The notes beneath the pieces are model-generated. The model saw only the letters and a list, made by a program, of their open reading frames with translations. It made no database searches and had not been told where the DNA came from. Shown piece after piece: positions 18,223 through 27,819 of a stretch of 64,000 nt of DNA. Positions within the stretch are counted from its first letter, which is position 1. Each line of letters opens with the position of its first letter. The stretch is from Pontibacter rufus (lineage in GTDB: Bacteria; Bacteroidota; Bacteroidia; Cytophagales; Hymenobacteraceae): NCBI RefSeq assembly GCF_015694705.1, contig NZ_JADQDR010000012.1:104845-168844 (forward strand), in the 5' to 3' direction. The position numbers were made by a program, and so were the translations under genes.

Positions 18223-20679
18223 CTACTCTGCATAAAACACCCGCTTCACCCGCGTACTTACGTTTGTGAGCAGTTCATAGGGAATGGTGCCGATGCTTTG
18301 GGCCAGTTCCAGCAGCGTCAGCTGCGGCCCGAACACAACAACCTCATCCCCGGCTTTAACTTCAAGCCCGGTTACATCCACCATGCACATATCCATGCAT
18401 ACATTGCCAATAACGTGGCACCGCTGCCCATCTATAAGTACATGCCCCACGCCATTGCTGAAGCGGCGGTCGTAGCCGTCGGCATAACCAATAGCGATGG
18501 TGGCGATGGTTTTGGCTGCGTCGGCTATGCCTTTGCGGCTGTAGCCGATGGTGTCACCCTGCTTTATACTCTTCACCTGCGATACTGTGGTTTTTAAGGT
18601 ACTGACCGGGCGCAGCGCTTCCTGTTCGGCGCCGGTGGCTTCCACGCCATAGAGGCCAATACCAAGGCGCACCATATCCAGCTGATGCTCCGGAAAGCGC
18701 ACAATACCCGCTGAATTCAGGATGTGCTTTGTTACGCTGTAGCCTAAGCGTGTCTCCACATCGGCGGCCATACTTGTAAAGGTGGCGATTTGCTGTTGCG
18801 AGAAATCATTATGCAACGCTTCATCGGCGCCGGCCAAATGACTGAAAGCGCTCACGACCTGTACCTGCGGATATTGCTGCAACAAACTGAATAAGGTATC
18901 AAAATCTTCGCGCACAAAGCCGAGGCGGTGCATGCCGGTGTCTAGTTTCAGGTGGATTTTATACGTTGCCTCAGCCTCCAGCGACAAAACAAAAGCCTGC
19001 AACTGCTCCAACGCGTAAATCTCAGGCTCCAGGCTGTACTGCTGCAATTTGGCAAAACTGTCCGGCGACGGATTCATTACCATCACAGGCAGCGTAATGC
19101 CCTGCTCGCGCAACAGCACGCCTTCATCGGCATAGGCCACAGCCAGGTAATCCACGCGGTGAAACTGCAGCAGGTTGGCCACCTCAAAGCTGCCGCTGCC
19201 ATATGCAAAGGCCTTCACCATCACCATCAGTTTGGTGCCCGGCGCCAGTTTAGCGCGATAATAGTTGAGGTTATGCAGCAGGGCATCCAGGTTTACTTCC
19301 AGTACCGTGCCGTGCACCTTCTGCTGAAAGGCCTGCACAATCTTTTCAAACGCAAAAACGCGCGCGCCTTTTACCAGAATTACCTCATTGCGGAACCTTG
19401 CCGGGTTAAAGGCTTTCAGGAAATCCGAAGTAGAAGTATAAAACTCCTCCGAAGCAGAAAACAGATGACTATACTTGCTGATAGTAGGTCCGATGCCGAT
19501 AAGCCGCTGCACGTCGTGCGCCTGCACCAGTTCCGCGACCTGCAGGTATAAATTCTTTTCCGGTAAACCTGATTCCAGCAAGTCAGAAAGTATAAGGGTG
19601 CGCTGCCCGTGTTGCGGCTGATTGGCCTGCAGGTCGAGGGCGATGGACAAACCGGCCAGGTCGTTGTTGTAGGTATCATCAATGAGGTAGCAGCCATTGA
19701 TGGCTTCCTTCATTTCGAGGCGCATGGCCACAGGATGCAGACGGCCGAGGCGCTCCTGTATAGCAGCTACCGGCAACTGACGGTACAGCAGCACCGCCAG
19801 GCAGTGGAGTGCATTTTCTACCGAGGCTTCATCGGCAAAAGGGATGGCCAGCTGCTGTTGTTCGCCTTGATAAGTATAAAAGATGATGGTTTTAGATCCG
19901 GCTGTGGTAGTGGCGGTTATCGTTACATCGGCAGGTTGCATTCTGGCCCAGGTAAAGGATTTTATACCCTGTCGCTGCACTGCCTCGTGCAGCAGCTGCT
20001 GATCAGCACAGTAAAACAGCAATTCCACGTCTTTGAAGAGCTTCAGTTTCTCGGCCACCTTCTGCTCCCGCGATACAAAGCCTTCGTCGTGGGCGCTGCC
20101 GATGTTGGTAAAAATGCCGTAGGTGGGCCGGATGATTTGCTGCAATTGCTCCATTTCGCCGGCCTGCGAAATGCCTGCTTCAAAAATACCCAAAGTATGG
20201 TTCGGGTTGATTTGCCATACGCTCAGTGGCACACCCAATTGCGAATTGTAGCTGCGTGGGCTTTTCACTACCAATTCTTCCGGGCTCAGCAATTGTGCCA
20301 GCCACTCCTTTACAATGGTTTTGCCGTTGCTGCCCGTTATGCCTATTACGGGCAACTGAAACTGTGCCCGGTGCCACGCCGCCACCTGCTGCAGCGCTTT
20401 CAGGCTGTCCGGAACAAGTATAATATTGGCTTCGGGATACTGTTGTCTCAGTTCATCTGCGCTGCCTTTTTCTACTACAAACTGCCGGACGCCCCTACTG
20501 TACAGTTGTGGCAGGTATTTATGCCCATCGTTGTACTTGCCGTGAATGGCGAAAAACACGGTGCCTGCCGGCTGCGAAAGCTTACGGCTGTCGGTGAGCA
20601 GGTGGATAACAGGCTGGGGTTGTACGAACTGTATCTCCCTGCCTTGGGTGATGGAAATGAGCTGCTGAAAAGTGAGCAT
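18223..20679 (-). CDS. MurF - alanine racemase bifunctional fusion
   Basis: One 818-residue protein joins two cell-wall enzymes. The N-terminal part (about 1-450) is a MurF-type ligase that adds D-Ala-D-Ala to UDP-MurNAc-tripeptide, with the ATP loop GITGSNGKT at 113-121 (ending K-T) and a Mur C-terminal domain with DDTYNNDLAGLSIAL. The C-terminal part is a PLP alanine racemase making D-Ala: the PLP lysine is in VMVKAFAYGSG near residue 490, where most racemases have K-A-N-A-Y-G, and the second catalytic tyrosine is in IGYSRKG near 740. This fusion is common in Bacteroidota. Cytosolic. A -7/-33 promoter candidate lies at 20702-20732. Confidence 0.93.
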   Translation of the reverse strand: MLTFQQLISITQGREIQFVQPQPVIHLLTDSRKLSQPAGTVFFAIHGKYNDGHKYLPQLYSRGVRQFVVEKGSADELRQQYPEANIILVPDSLKALQQVAAWHRAQFQLPVIGITGSNGKTIVKEWLAQLLSPEELVVKSPRSYNSQLGVPLSVWQINPNHTLGIFEAGISQAGEMEQLQQIIRPTYGIFTNIGSAHDEGFVSREQKVAEKLKLFKDVELLFYCADQQLLHEAVQRQGIKSFTWARMQPADVTITATTTAGSKTIIFYTYQGEQQQLAIPFADEASVENALHCLAVLLYRQLPVAAIQERLGRLHPVAMRLEMKEAINGCYLIDDTYNNDLAGLSIALDLQANQPQHGQRTLILSDLLESGLPEKNLYLQVAELVQAHDVQRLIGIGPTISKYSHLFSASEEFYTSTSDFLKAFNPARFRNEVILVKGARVFAFEKIVQAFQQKVHGTVLEVNLDALLHNLNYYRAKLAPGTKLMVMVKAFAYGSGSFEVANLLQFHRVDYLAVAYADEGVLLREQGITLPVMVMNPSPDSFAKLQQYSLEPEIYALEQLQAFVLSLEAEATYKIHLKLDTGMHRLGFVREDFDTLFSLLQQYPQVQVVSAFSHLAGADEALHNDFSQQQIATFTSMAADVETRLGYSVTKHILNSAGIVRFPEHQLDMVRLGIGLYGVEATGAEQEALRPVSTLKTTVSQVKSIKQGDTIGYSRKGIADAAKTIATIAIGYADGYDRRFSNGVGHVLIDGQRCHVIGNVCMDMCMVDVTGLEVKAGDEVVVFGPQLTLLELAQSIGTIPYELLTNVSTRVKRVFYAE

Positions 20680-20701
20680 AACATCCGGTTTATACTTGCA
20701 A

Positions 20702-20732
20702 CAAAGGTAGTGGTGGGAGTTAAGAGTTGAAA
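20702..20732 (-). promoter_or_regulatory. Bacteroidota-type promoter candidate for murF-alr
   Basis: On the minus strand a -7 box TACCTTTG (20702-20709) lies 19 bases from TTTC (20729-20732), one base off the TTTG -33 element. Transcription would start roughly 15 bases before the ATG. Confidence 0.45.
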
Positions 20733-20863
20733 GTGGAGCATGAGGCGACCTGGTTTATAAAGTATGGCAAGCTTTTCTACGAAACTATTTAATGCTGTTC
20801 TTACACTCTGAACTGCCGCTTTTATACTTACCTTTGCGCAATTTTAATTTTTCGGAAAGCATC

Positions 20864-21814
20864 ATGGAGACAACGGACAACAAACCATATTTCACGGCGG
20901 GCATAGCAGCCTTCGTTATCTGGGGCTTTATTCCGTTTCCGCTGAAGGCGCTGGCAGCTTACCCCAGCGGACAGATTTTATACCTGCGCGTCGCTTTTTC
21001 GATGGTGCTGCTGCTGTTAATTTTACTCCTGTTTCGCCGCCGGATGCTGCTGGATAATTTTGCTGCGCTAAAGGCTGCCACGACCCAGGAAAAGCGCAAG
21101 TTTATACTTTATACTTTGCTCGGCGGCCTCCTGCTGACCATCAACTGGCTTTCCTTTATCTACGTCATCAACCACATCGACATTCAGACAGGTTCCTTTT
21201 CTTACCTGCTCTGCCCGATTATTACTGCGGTGCTCGGTTTCCTGTTATTAAAAGAGGAACTACGGGCAAATCAATGGCTGGCTATCGGGCTGAGTGCGCT
21301 CAGTTGTGCGCTGGTTGGCTCCGGCGAGCTGCGGAGTCTGCTGTTTAGCTTGCTGATTGCCTTTAGCTATGCCTTTTACCTTATCACGCAGCGCATCCTC
21401 AGGGATTACGACAAGATTGTACTGCTCACGCTGCAACTGCTGCTTTCGTTTGCCCTGATTGCCCCATTTTACAGTTATTTTAAAGGCGACAGCACCCTTG
21501 CGCTCGGCAGCCATTTCTTTCTGAACATCAGTTTGCTGAGTGTCGGTTTTACGGTACTGCCCCTGTTTCTGAACCTGTTTGCGCTGAAAGAGCTTACCTC
21601 CGGCACCATCGGCATCCTGATGTACATCAACCCGATTCTGAACTTTGTGATGGCTTTTTTATACTTCGATGAACAGACAACCGCTACCAAAATAGCGGCT
21701 TACGGACTTATCTTCGTTTCTGTCATCATCTATAACATCAACCTGAAAAACCGCCGGAAGCGTGGCGATGGCCTGGTGATACCGCCTGTAGGTACCACAG
21801 CCGTTGTGAAATAG
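20864..21814 (+). CDS. EamA-family membrane transporter, RarD-like
   Basis: The 316-residue protein has about ten hydrophobic segments arranged as two EamA (DUF6) repeats, as in drug/metabolite transporters; the start AGIAAFVIWGFIPFPLKALA resembles RarD. Substrate unknown. The open frame extends up to 20792 but the added 24 residues do not look like protein from this family, and a TACCTTTG box at 20829-20836 would lie inside them, so the ATG at 20864 is chosen. It is divergent from murF-alr and ends at a strong terminator shared with the convergent lipoprotein gene. Confidence 0.85.
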   Translation: METTDNKPYFTAGIAAFVIWGFIPFPLKALAAYPSGQILYLRVAFSMVLLLLILLLFRRRMLLDNFAALKAATTQEKRKFILYTLLGGLLLTINWLSFIYVINHIDIQTGSFSYLLCPIITAVLGFLLLKEELRANQWLAIGLSALSCALVGSGELRSLLFSLLIAFSYAFYLITQRILRDYDKIVLLTLQLLLSFALIAPFYSYFKGDSTLALGSHFFLNISLLSVGFTVLPLFLNLFALKELTSGTIGILMYINPILNFVMAFLYFDEQTTATKIAAYGLIFVSVIIYNINLKNRRKRGDGLVIPPVGTTAVVK

Positions 21815-21815
21815 A

Positions 21816-21848
21816 AAACGCCTCCCCGGTTATACCTGGGAGGCGTTT
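21816..21848. terminator. Bidirectional terminator
   Basis: An 11-bp perfect stem (AAACGCCTCCC with its complement) around an 11-base loop that carries TTATACC. It sits between convergent genes just past the EamA stop. Confidence 0.8.
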
Positions 21849-21868
21849 ATACTTTACCGGATACCTGC

Positions 21869-22177
21869 TTACTGGTTGTCCTCTCTCGCTTTCTGCTCAT
21901 CCAGTTCATGCATGGCACGGGCCGCGGAGTCCTGGTTGGGATTCATGTTATTGCCGAACTGATCGGCCTGCTCACCGGTAACGGAGGTATCGCCGATGGG
22001 TGCCGGGCGTGGCTCGTTCAAGTGCTCTGCATCCGATTCATTCACAATCGCTTCGGAGGTGCTGGTATCATCTGTAGGGTTCGCTGCAGGCCTTTCGCCA
22101 CCGTTGCAGCCAAAGCCAATGACAGCTGCCACAGCTACTGCCATACTTGTTTTTACTATATTTGATGTCGTTTTCAT
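21869..22177 (-). CDS. Small acidic lipoprotein, unknown function
   Basis: A 102-residue protein with a signal peptide and lipobox ending VIGFGC (Cys24). The mature part is hydrophilic and disordered in look, rich in Asp, Glu, Asn and Pro, with no recognisable domain (NESDAEHLNEPRPAPIGDTS). It resembles the other small low-complexity lipoproteins at 41832, 44116 and 60742 only in style. Own promoter presumed; neighbours give no hint of role. Confidence 0.65.
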   Translation of the reverse strand: MKTTSNIVKTSMAVAVAAVIGFGCNGGERPAANPTDDTSTSEAIVNESDAEHLNEPRPAPIGDTSVTGEQADQFGNNMNPNQDSAARAMHELDEQKAREDNQ

Positions 22178-22327
22178 GTCCGTTTTGGATTAGTTATTAG
22201 GCTACTCTTAACGAACAGAATTGTAATAAGTTATCACAGCGCTGAGGCGTGTAATAAAGTGGGCCGGGCAACACCGCTATAGCTGGCAATACATAATATT
22301 ACATCTCAACCATACAAAAGCTGCACT

Positions 22328-24919
22328 TTAAAACCCGACACCAATCATTACGCCGGCGCGGGCTTTGCTGCCTTCCTGAAACGAGGTAACGAAATCCAGG
22401 CGCACCACTTTAAAGATGTGCTCGATGCCAAGGCCCAGCTCAAGGTAATTTTCAGACTCGCGGGTATACAGGTAATTCAGGCTCACTACTTCCTGCCATT
22501 TCAGTTGGCGGAACAGCGGTATTTTATTGAACAGGAAACCGTTGAAATGATGTTCGTAATGGCCTTCGAGGTAGCTGTTGTTAGTGCTGTAACGATAATA
22601 ATCCAGCAGCTGAAAACCCTCGTAGGTGCCGGCAAAAAGGGTGCGGTTGCCACTAAAATGCTTGTAATCCATCAGGTACATTGCCCCTTTGTTGAAAAAA
22701 GTGCCACCCGTAAAGCTATACTTGCTGCGGCCCAGCAGTCCAAAGCTCATGTCGTCGCTGATGCGGAGGGCGGCGGTGCTATACCTTACATCGCTTCCCA
22801 AAGCTTTTATGCCTGTGCGGTAACCGACCGTAATGGTGGGATACTTGGAGCCGAGGTTAATTTTATCATCCGGCCTGGTCATATATTCCTGGCCCGGCCG
22901 CAGACTGATGTTGAAGGACGCGGTGAGTGCTTCGTGCGGCATAAAAGAGGCATCGGCAAGTTCGGCATTTACAGGCACGTTAGAGGTAAACCGGGTATCG
23001 GCGCCATCTCTGAAAGTATAATCCACCGTATTCTGCAGGGGCATGCGGTGCGCGTAATCGAGGTTGCCGCTAAAGGAAACGCCGTTCCACAACTCGCTGC
23101 GCCAGCTCACGCGGCCATAGCCGCGCTGGTAAAGCTTCATGTAATTACGCCCGGCCACCAAGGTATAAACCGAATTGACAAAAGGCGAAATAGGGTTCAG
23201 GTTGTTGATTTGCTCTACGTTTCGTCCCCCTTCCACTGAAATAACGCTGTTCTTAAAAGGATTGTAACTGTAGCTTAATTCGAGCTTGGCGTTGAGCTTT
23301 TCGTTGGAAAAACCATAGCGCACAGCAGGCGCAATGGTATAACGGCGGCGATCTTCGAAGCGTTTGGTGTATGCCATCCGCACATCGGCCACGACACCCT
23401 CCACGGTGTTATACTGCAATATGCTGCGGCCACCCGTCAGGCTTAGGAGCGGATCGAAACTGTAATATTTATTCTGAAAGGTGTTGGAGTAGGTATAACC
23501 GCCTATCAGAAAATTGCCAAACGAGGGCTTGTTGCGCACCTGGTCCAGCGAATCCTGGTAAGGCTGCGACTTTTTAATAACTTCCAGGCTGTCTTTTTTA
23601 TGATAATCCGTTACTTCGGCCTGTGTGAGCGGCACCGGCCGCACCTCCGCCCAATAAGCCGAGTCACGCTTGTTGGCTTCCTTCTCTACTACCAGAATCT
23701 CTTTGCTGAAGATCTTATCGTTGTGGAGGGGCTGCTCCGCTCTAGGATCGGCTTCCTCTGGTTCTATTAATCTTATTTTCGGTTTGCTGACAGGCTTGGC
23801 TTCAGCTATAGCAGCAGCATCAGCGGTGGCGGGTTCGGGTGCTGTTTCCTCCAGCCTGGGCGGTGTTTTGTAAGCCGGCTGCACTTTATACTTCGAGTAT
23901 ACGCCTGTTACATAGCCGCTTCCCTTAAAGCCAAGCCCTGCGGCCTCAAAGGTAAAGCGCTGCGACACTGGCATCCATACATGCTCCGCCACCGGCGCGT
24001 ATACCTGTCGCACGCGTATAAAATCCACGAAGTCGATACCGGCATCTTTGGTTAGTTTTAAATCAACGCTGTGGATGCGCCAGCTACCGTCTACAATATA
24101 AATGCTGCCCGAAAAAACAGGATCGTGCTTGCGGCGCGGGATAACTTTTATTTTGTTGATGGTGCGGCCGTTTTCCTGAAAAGCCCCCAGGTACTCGAAG
24201 CGGTAATAAAACAGCGCGTTGTTAGCCAGCGGCGATATAAAACCGCGTTCGCTCAACCCTTCTACCTGCAGCAGGTTATCGTAAAAGCTGATGTTCATCT
24301 CCGACGCCTTGTTAAAGCTGAAGCCTTTCTTCTGTCCGCTCACCCGGCTCGAAATCATGCGCTCGTGCACCTTGTCGGGCTTTTTAAAACTCAGCTCCGA
24401 TATAGATTCCGACAGGTACACGATACCCGTATCCACATCCACCACTTTGATGCCCAGCACTTTGGAGGGCACTTTGTCCATGCGGCCTACGGCTTTCATA
24501 TACACGCGGGCACTCCAGGCTTTCACCTCATTCTGGTGATATTTGCGCAGCCGGATGGCATTGCGCATAATGCCGTAAGCAGGATCTTCATCGGCGGCAC
24601 GCACTACCACTTCTTTCAGGTTTAGTACCTCCGGCTGCAATTGCACGTTCAGTTCCTGCTTATCTTCACTTATGGTTATAGTCTGGGTTTCGGAGCGGTA
24701 ACCGACATACTTAAACTCCAAAGTATAAGTGCCCGGTGCGAGCTGCAGCTGAAAGTTACCCTGCTCGTTGGAAGCGGTGCCGCTGGCAGTTTCTTTGATA
24801 TAGATGCTGGCAAAGGGCAGGCCTTTTCCGTTTTCATCAACAATGCGACCGCGCAGCACACCCGCCATACTCAGTACAGGCAATAGCAGCAGCAATAACA
24901 GAAGGCAGGAATGGCGCAT
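22328..24919 (-). CDS. DUF5686 outer-membrane protein with carboxypeptidase-regulatory-like domain
   Basis: An 863-residue protein with a leucine-rich signal peptide (1-19), a CarboxypepD_reg-like beta domain at about 20-105 (VLRGRIVDENGKGLPFASIY and FKYVGYRSETQTI) and a long region typical of DUF5686 (KAWSARVYMKAVGRMDKVPS, and a late LDYYRYSTNNSYLEGHYEHH). Beta-strand density and the final VGF suggest an outer-membrane barrel. Function unknown; similar proteins are common in Bacteroidota and occur without a SusD partner. A proline/alanine-rich insert around residues 340-380 is likely a flexible linker. Confidence 0.85.
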   Translation of the reverse strand: MRHSCLLLLLLLLPVLSMAGVLRGRIVDENGKGLPFASIYIKETASGTASNEQGNFQLQLAPGTYTLEFKYVGYRSETQTITISEDKQELNVQLQPEVLNLKEVVVRAADEDPAYGIMRNAIRLRKYHQNEVKAWSARVYMKAVGRMDKVPSKVLGIKVVDVDTGIVYLSESISELSFKKPDKVHERMISSRVSGQKKGFSFNKASEMNISFYDNLLQVEGLSERGFISPLANNALFYYRFEYLGAFQENGRTINKIKVIPRRKHDPVFSGSIYIVDGSWRIHSVDLKLTKDAGIDFVDFIRVRQVYAPVAEHVWMPVSQRFTFEAAGLGFKGSGYVTGVYSKYKVQPAYKTPPRLEETAPEPATADAAAIAEAKPVSKPKIRLIEPEEADPRAEQPLHNDKIFSKEILVVEKEANKRDSAYWAEVRPVPLTQAEVTDYHKKDSLEVIKKSQPYQDSLDQVRNKPSFGNFLIGGYTYSNTFQNKYYSFDPLLSLTGGRSILQYNTVEGVVADVRMAYTKRFEDRRRYTIAPAVRYGFSNEKLNAKLELSYSYNPFKNSVISVEGGRNVEQINNLNPISPFVNSVYTLVAGRNYMKLYQRGYGRVSWRSELWNGVSFSGNLDYAHRMPLQNTVDYTFRDGADTRFTSNVPVNAELADASFMPHEALTASFNISLRPGQEYMTRPDDKINLGSKYPTITVGYRTGIKALGSDVRYSTAALRISDDMSFGLLGRSKYSFTGGTFFNKGAMYLMDYKHFSGNRTLFAGTYEGFQLLDYYRYSTNNSYLEGHYEHHFNGFLFNKIPLFRQLKWQEVVSLNYLYTRESENYLELGLGIEHIFKVVRLDFVTSFQEGSKARAGVMIGVGF

Positions 24920-25183
24920 GCAGGCTAAGGTTTTGGTAGATGCAAATTACGGATGATACTTCAGAACAACAGCACTTTGGTATACTTTCGGTAAATCAGC
25001 ATTTTTGTAACAGAGATTCTTTACTTCTTCAGAGTCTGTTTCGTCCGTTACCGTTGCCTGGCCTGGCGGATTTATTTGCAACGCTGAAAGCTTTTCCGAG
25101 GCTGTTTATACTTCTGCTGCCTCCTTTACAGGCAACTCTGGGCGGCGTATACTTGTTATAGTTACACAACAATACTCACAAAC

Positions 25184-25666
25184 TTGGAACGACAGAAGAA
25201 ACAGAAATCATATACCCCGAAAGAAGCCCTGCTGAAGGCGGCTGCTTACTGCGCTTACCAGGAGCGTACGCAGCAGGAGGTGCGCACCAAACTCTACTCC
25301 TATGGCCTGGAGCCGGATGACGTGGAAGAATTAATCGTGCGGCTGGGCCAGGAGAAGTTGGTGGATGAGGAGCGGTATGCCCAGAGTTATGTGCGCGGTA
25401 AGTATGGCCTCAAGAAATGGGGCCGTCGTAAAATCCTGCAGGGTCTCAAAGGCAAAGGCATTTCCGATTACTGCATCAAACAAGGCCTGAAGGAAATTGA
25501 CCCTGAAGTATACGAGCAGAACCTGCTTTACCTGCTGGAGAAAAAGAATGCCACCGAAAAAGAAAAGAACCCGTTCACCCGCCGCCAGAAACTGAGCTAT
25601 TTCCTGCTGAGCAAAGGCTATGAAAATGATTTGGTGCAGGATGCTTTGAAGAGTCTCGAATTATGA
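25184..25666 (+). CDS. recX: Recombination regulatory protein RecX
   Basis: RecX binds RecA filaments and limits recombination and SOS activity. The 160-residue protein shows the triple-helix repeats: ALLKAAAYCAYQERTQQEVR, then EELIVRLGQEKLVDEERYAQ with SYVRGKYGLKKWGRRKI, and a third unit near 125-155 (RRQKLSYFLLSKGYENDLVQ). The start is a TTG at 25184; there is no in-frame ATG before the conserved region, so the rare start is accepted. recA is not in the window. Preceded by the divergent DUF5686 gene. Confidence 0.85.
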   Translation: MERQKKQKSYTPKEALLKAAAYCAYQERTQQEVRTKLYSYGLEPDDVEELIVRLGQEKLVDEERYAQSYVRGKYGLKKWGRRKILQGLKGKGISDYCIKQGLKEIDPEVYEQNLLYLLEKKNATEKEKNPFTRRQKLSYFLLSKGYENDLVQDALKSLEL

Positions 25667-25827
25667 GTCCCGAATTACGAATTGTGCGTGTAGCCTGCCG
25701 CATTTGTGTTCCCGCCAGTAATGTGGCTTGCTAAACAGATAGCTTATACTTGGTTCTTAAAGTAAAGGTGCCGGAAACTACGCACAGCAGGAAAGCACGA
25801 AACCAGCCTTTCGCGAAAAACCATCAA

Positions 25828-25879
25828 GCATCTCCAACCCCGAACTACCGCTTTGGCGGCAGTTCGGGGTTGGAGATGC
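25828..25879 (-). terminator. Long hairpin overlapping the 3' end of the DUF4230 gene
   Basis: A perfect 19-bp stem (arms 25828-25846 and 25861-25879) with a loop that can itself pair (CCGC/GCGG). The right arm and loop encode the last residues ISNPELPPKR and the stop of the DUF4230 gene, so the terminator structure starts inside the coding sequence. Confidence 0.65.
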
Positions 25880-26480
25880 GGCGTTGCGGTACCAGTACCA
25901 CTTGTTTTCCGGTAATTTCCTGCAGCATCGGCTTCAGAATTTTTTCGGCGTTTAACTGCGTTTGCCGCAGTATGCCGGAGTTAAGTGCTGCTTTTTTTAC
26001 GTTCTGCTCCGCATATTTGTAGGCGTCCTCTACCAGGTCGGCATCCTGAAAATAAGTATTCTCTTTGCTGAACACCTTGGATTTGCTGTGATCTATTTTG
26101 TAATAGCATATCTGCGGAGCGGGCAACGCCACCTGCACCAGCGTGTCGCCCTGGAACTGTATGTCAGACTGCTTTATTTTAGAAAAGTCTATACAACCGA
26201 CGGCTTCGCCGGCGACAATCAGCACAATTTTAGAGTTGGGCACAAACCGCGATACATACTTCTGGTACTCCACTACATCTTTAAAATTGTAGCGCACCAG
26301 TTCCATACGGCCCAGTTCTTCCACCGAAGTCAGGATAGTACTATAGTTTACCACTACCTCGGGCACCTTTTTTTCTTCCGGCTCCTTAAAAAAGTCTTTA
26401 ACGCTGCGCCAGATAAAGATGCCGGCGGCAATGACCAGTATCCAGGGAAGCAATTTGAGCAGAACGCGAAGTAGGGGCAT
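25845..26480 (-). CDS. DUF4230 membrane-anchored protein
   Basis: A 211-residue protein with a single N-terminal membrane segment (PWILVIAAGIFIW) and a DUF4230 domain: the segments VEELGRMELVRYNFKDVVEY, IVLIVAGEAVGCIDFSKI and QVALPAPQICYYKIDHSKSK are typical. The domain would lie outside the cytoplasmic membrane. Its function is unknown. Its coding end forms half of a strong hairpin. It diverges from the AT-rich glycosyltransferase-like pair. Confidence 0.8.
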   Translation of the reverse strand: MPLLRVLLKLLPWILVIAAGIFIWRSVKDFFKEPEEKKVPEVVVNYSTILTSVEELGRMELVRYNFKDVVEYQKYVSRFVPNSKIVLIVAGEAVGCIDFSKIKQSDIQFQGDTLVQVALPAPQICYYKIDHSKSKVFSKENTYFQDADLVEDAYKYAEQNVKKAALNSGILRQTQLNAEKILKPMLQEITGKQVVLVPQRRISNPELPPKR

Positions 26481-26667
26481 GTGGCGTAATTTGTGATTTG
26501 TTACAGGTACGGCTTTGCAAATATTATGCTACATTAATTTAGCTGCTTCTACAGCATTACCTGATCCGAAGTACTTGTTGGTGGTAATCCCCACGACAAA
26601 GTATTACTTTGCTTTAATATTTACATACTTTTGTTTCTTGCCTTGGTCATCTTTCCTGCCTTCTACT

Positions 26668-27819
26668 TTGGAAATTTCTCATAACAAGCTCACAAGATTA
26701 ATTACAGCAAAACCAATCCTACTGGCACTGCTGTGGCTTGTTGTTCATGCATTTATGTATAATAAGCTCGGCATTAAAATAATGTTTGATAGCCACCGGT
26801 ATCTTGCTTATGCAGCGGCGCTAGAAACCGAAAGTTCTTACTGGTATCAGGCTGAAAATATTCTTTATTCCGGCTATACGCTTATTCTTTATTTATTTCT
26901 CTACTTGCTGCACCTGCCTGTCGGGGCCGTCATTGTGGCACAAATCGCTTGCTCGGGCGTAGCATTAATTTACCTGTACAGAACTGTTCTGAACATAACG
27001 GGTTGTAGCCATACTGCACTTATCTGCCTGCTACTCTACATAGTATGGCCTGAAATTCAGCAATGGAATTTCTACATTCATACAGAATCGCTATATTTTA
27101 GCGTAACTATTTTCCTGTTATATGGCATTTCCAAGCCCCATAAAAGCGTTTACGACATTACGGCCATTTTACTAATCTTATTGTTTGCGCTTTTCCTTCG
27201 TCCAAATGGCTTTTTCCTTTTGTTAGGCGCCAGCGCCAGTGCCATCAGTTACCTGCATCAGCGATATAGTTTTAAGTTCAGAGCAAAAAGTATCATACTT
27301 GTAGCAGTTGTTATAGTACCATTACTTGTTTTCGTAGCCAATAATGCTTTAGAAATTTATTCCCCGATTCAATACGTAGCACAGGGGCAGGTTATTCAGG
27401 GCTACGATGGCTTACATGTTAATATTGCTCCTGTCATGTCAGGCATTCACAATTCTGTAATAAAGCAATTGTGGCGTATCATTACATCTCAGCCTTTAGC
27501 ATATACCAAGCTGTTACTGCTGCGCTTTATTTTTTTCTGGGGACAAGTAAGGCCATACTACTCAGCCATACATAATTGTGCTATACTTCTATACTTTATT
27601 CCGGTTTATGGGGCAGCTTTGTACGGAATGAAAAGATTAAGCCAACATCCTGTAAAAGCCTTTATGCTTGTAGTAACAATATTACAAACAACCATGAGTT
27701 TGGTAATTGCAGTGGATTGGGATAACAGGTTTATAGTACCCTTAATGCCGTTTATATTTATTTTTGCTGCTATAGGTTTCCACTCCTTATATGCAAAATT
27801 TAATGCTCCCAAGCCTTAA
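26668..27819 (+). CDS. Multi-pass membrane protein, probable GT-C glycosyltransferase (first of a tandem pair)
   Basis: The protein of about 383 residues has some ten hydrophobic segments and the loose signs of GT-C glycosyltransferases: an acidic/aromatic loop after the first segment (IMFDSHRYLAYAAAL) and a late DWDNRFIVPLMPF, like the RY-P-P motif near the end of PMT/ArnT-type enzymes. Transfer of a lipid-linked sugar is inferred, not shown. The open frame starts at a TTG at 26515, but a TACTTTTG box at 26626-26633 and the N-terminus of the downstream paralogue favour the TTG at 26668. It is noticeably AT-rich and overlaps the next gene by 29 bases. Confidence 0.55.
   Translation: MEISHNKLTRLITAKPILLALLWLVVHAFMYNKLGIKIMFDSHRYLAYAAALETESSYWYQAENILYSGYTLILYLFLYLLHLPVGAVIVAQIACSGVALIYLYRTVLNITGCSHTALICLLLYIVWPEIQQWNFYIHTESLYFSVTIFLLYGISKPHKSVYDITAILLILLFALFLRPNGFFLLLGASASAISYLHQRYSFKFRAKSIILVAVVIVPLLVFVANNALEIYSPIQYVAQGQVIQGYDGLHVNIAPVMSGIHNSVIKQLWRIITSQPLAYTKLLLLRFIFFWGQVRPYYSAIHNCAILLYFIPVYGAALYGMKRLSQHPVKAFMLVVTILQTTMSLVIAVDWDNRFIVPLMPFIFIFAAIGFHSLYAKFNAPKP

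Noticed and set aside
19609..20730. 373-codon plus-strand frame opposite murF-alr
   Set aside because: Antisense of a conserved bifunctional enzyme and without protein-like motifs.
22418..23239. 273-codon plus-strand frame opposite the DUF5686 gene
   Set aside because: Shadow frame; no start context, no recognisable motifs.
24940..25161. 73-codon frame in the gap before recX
   Set aside because: Leucine/proline-rich, no ribosome-binding context and no family; more likely non-coding.
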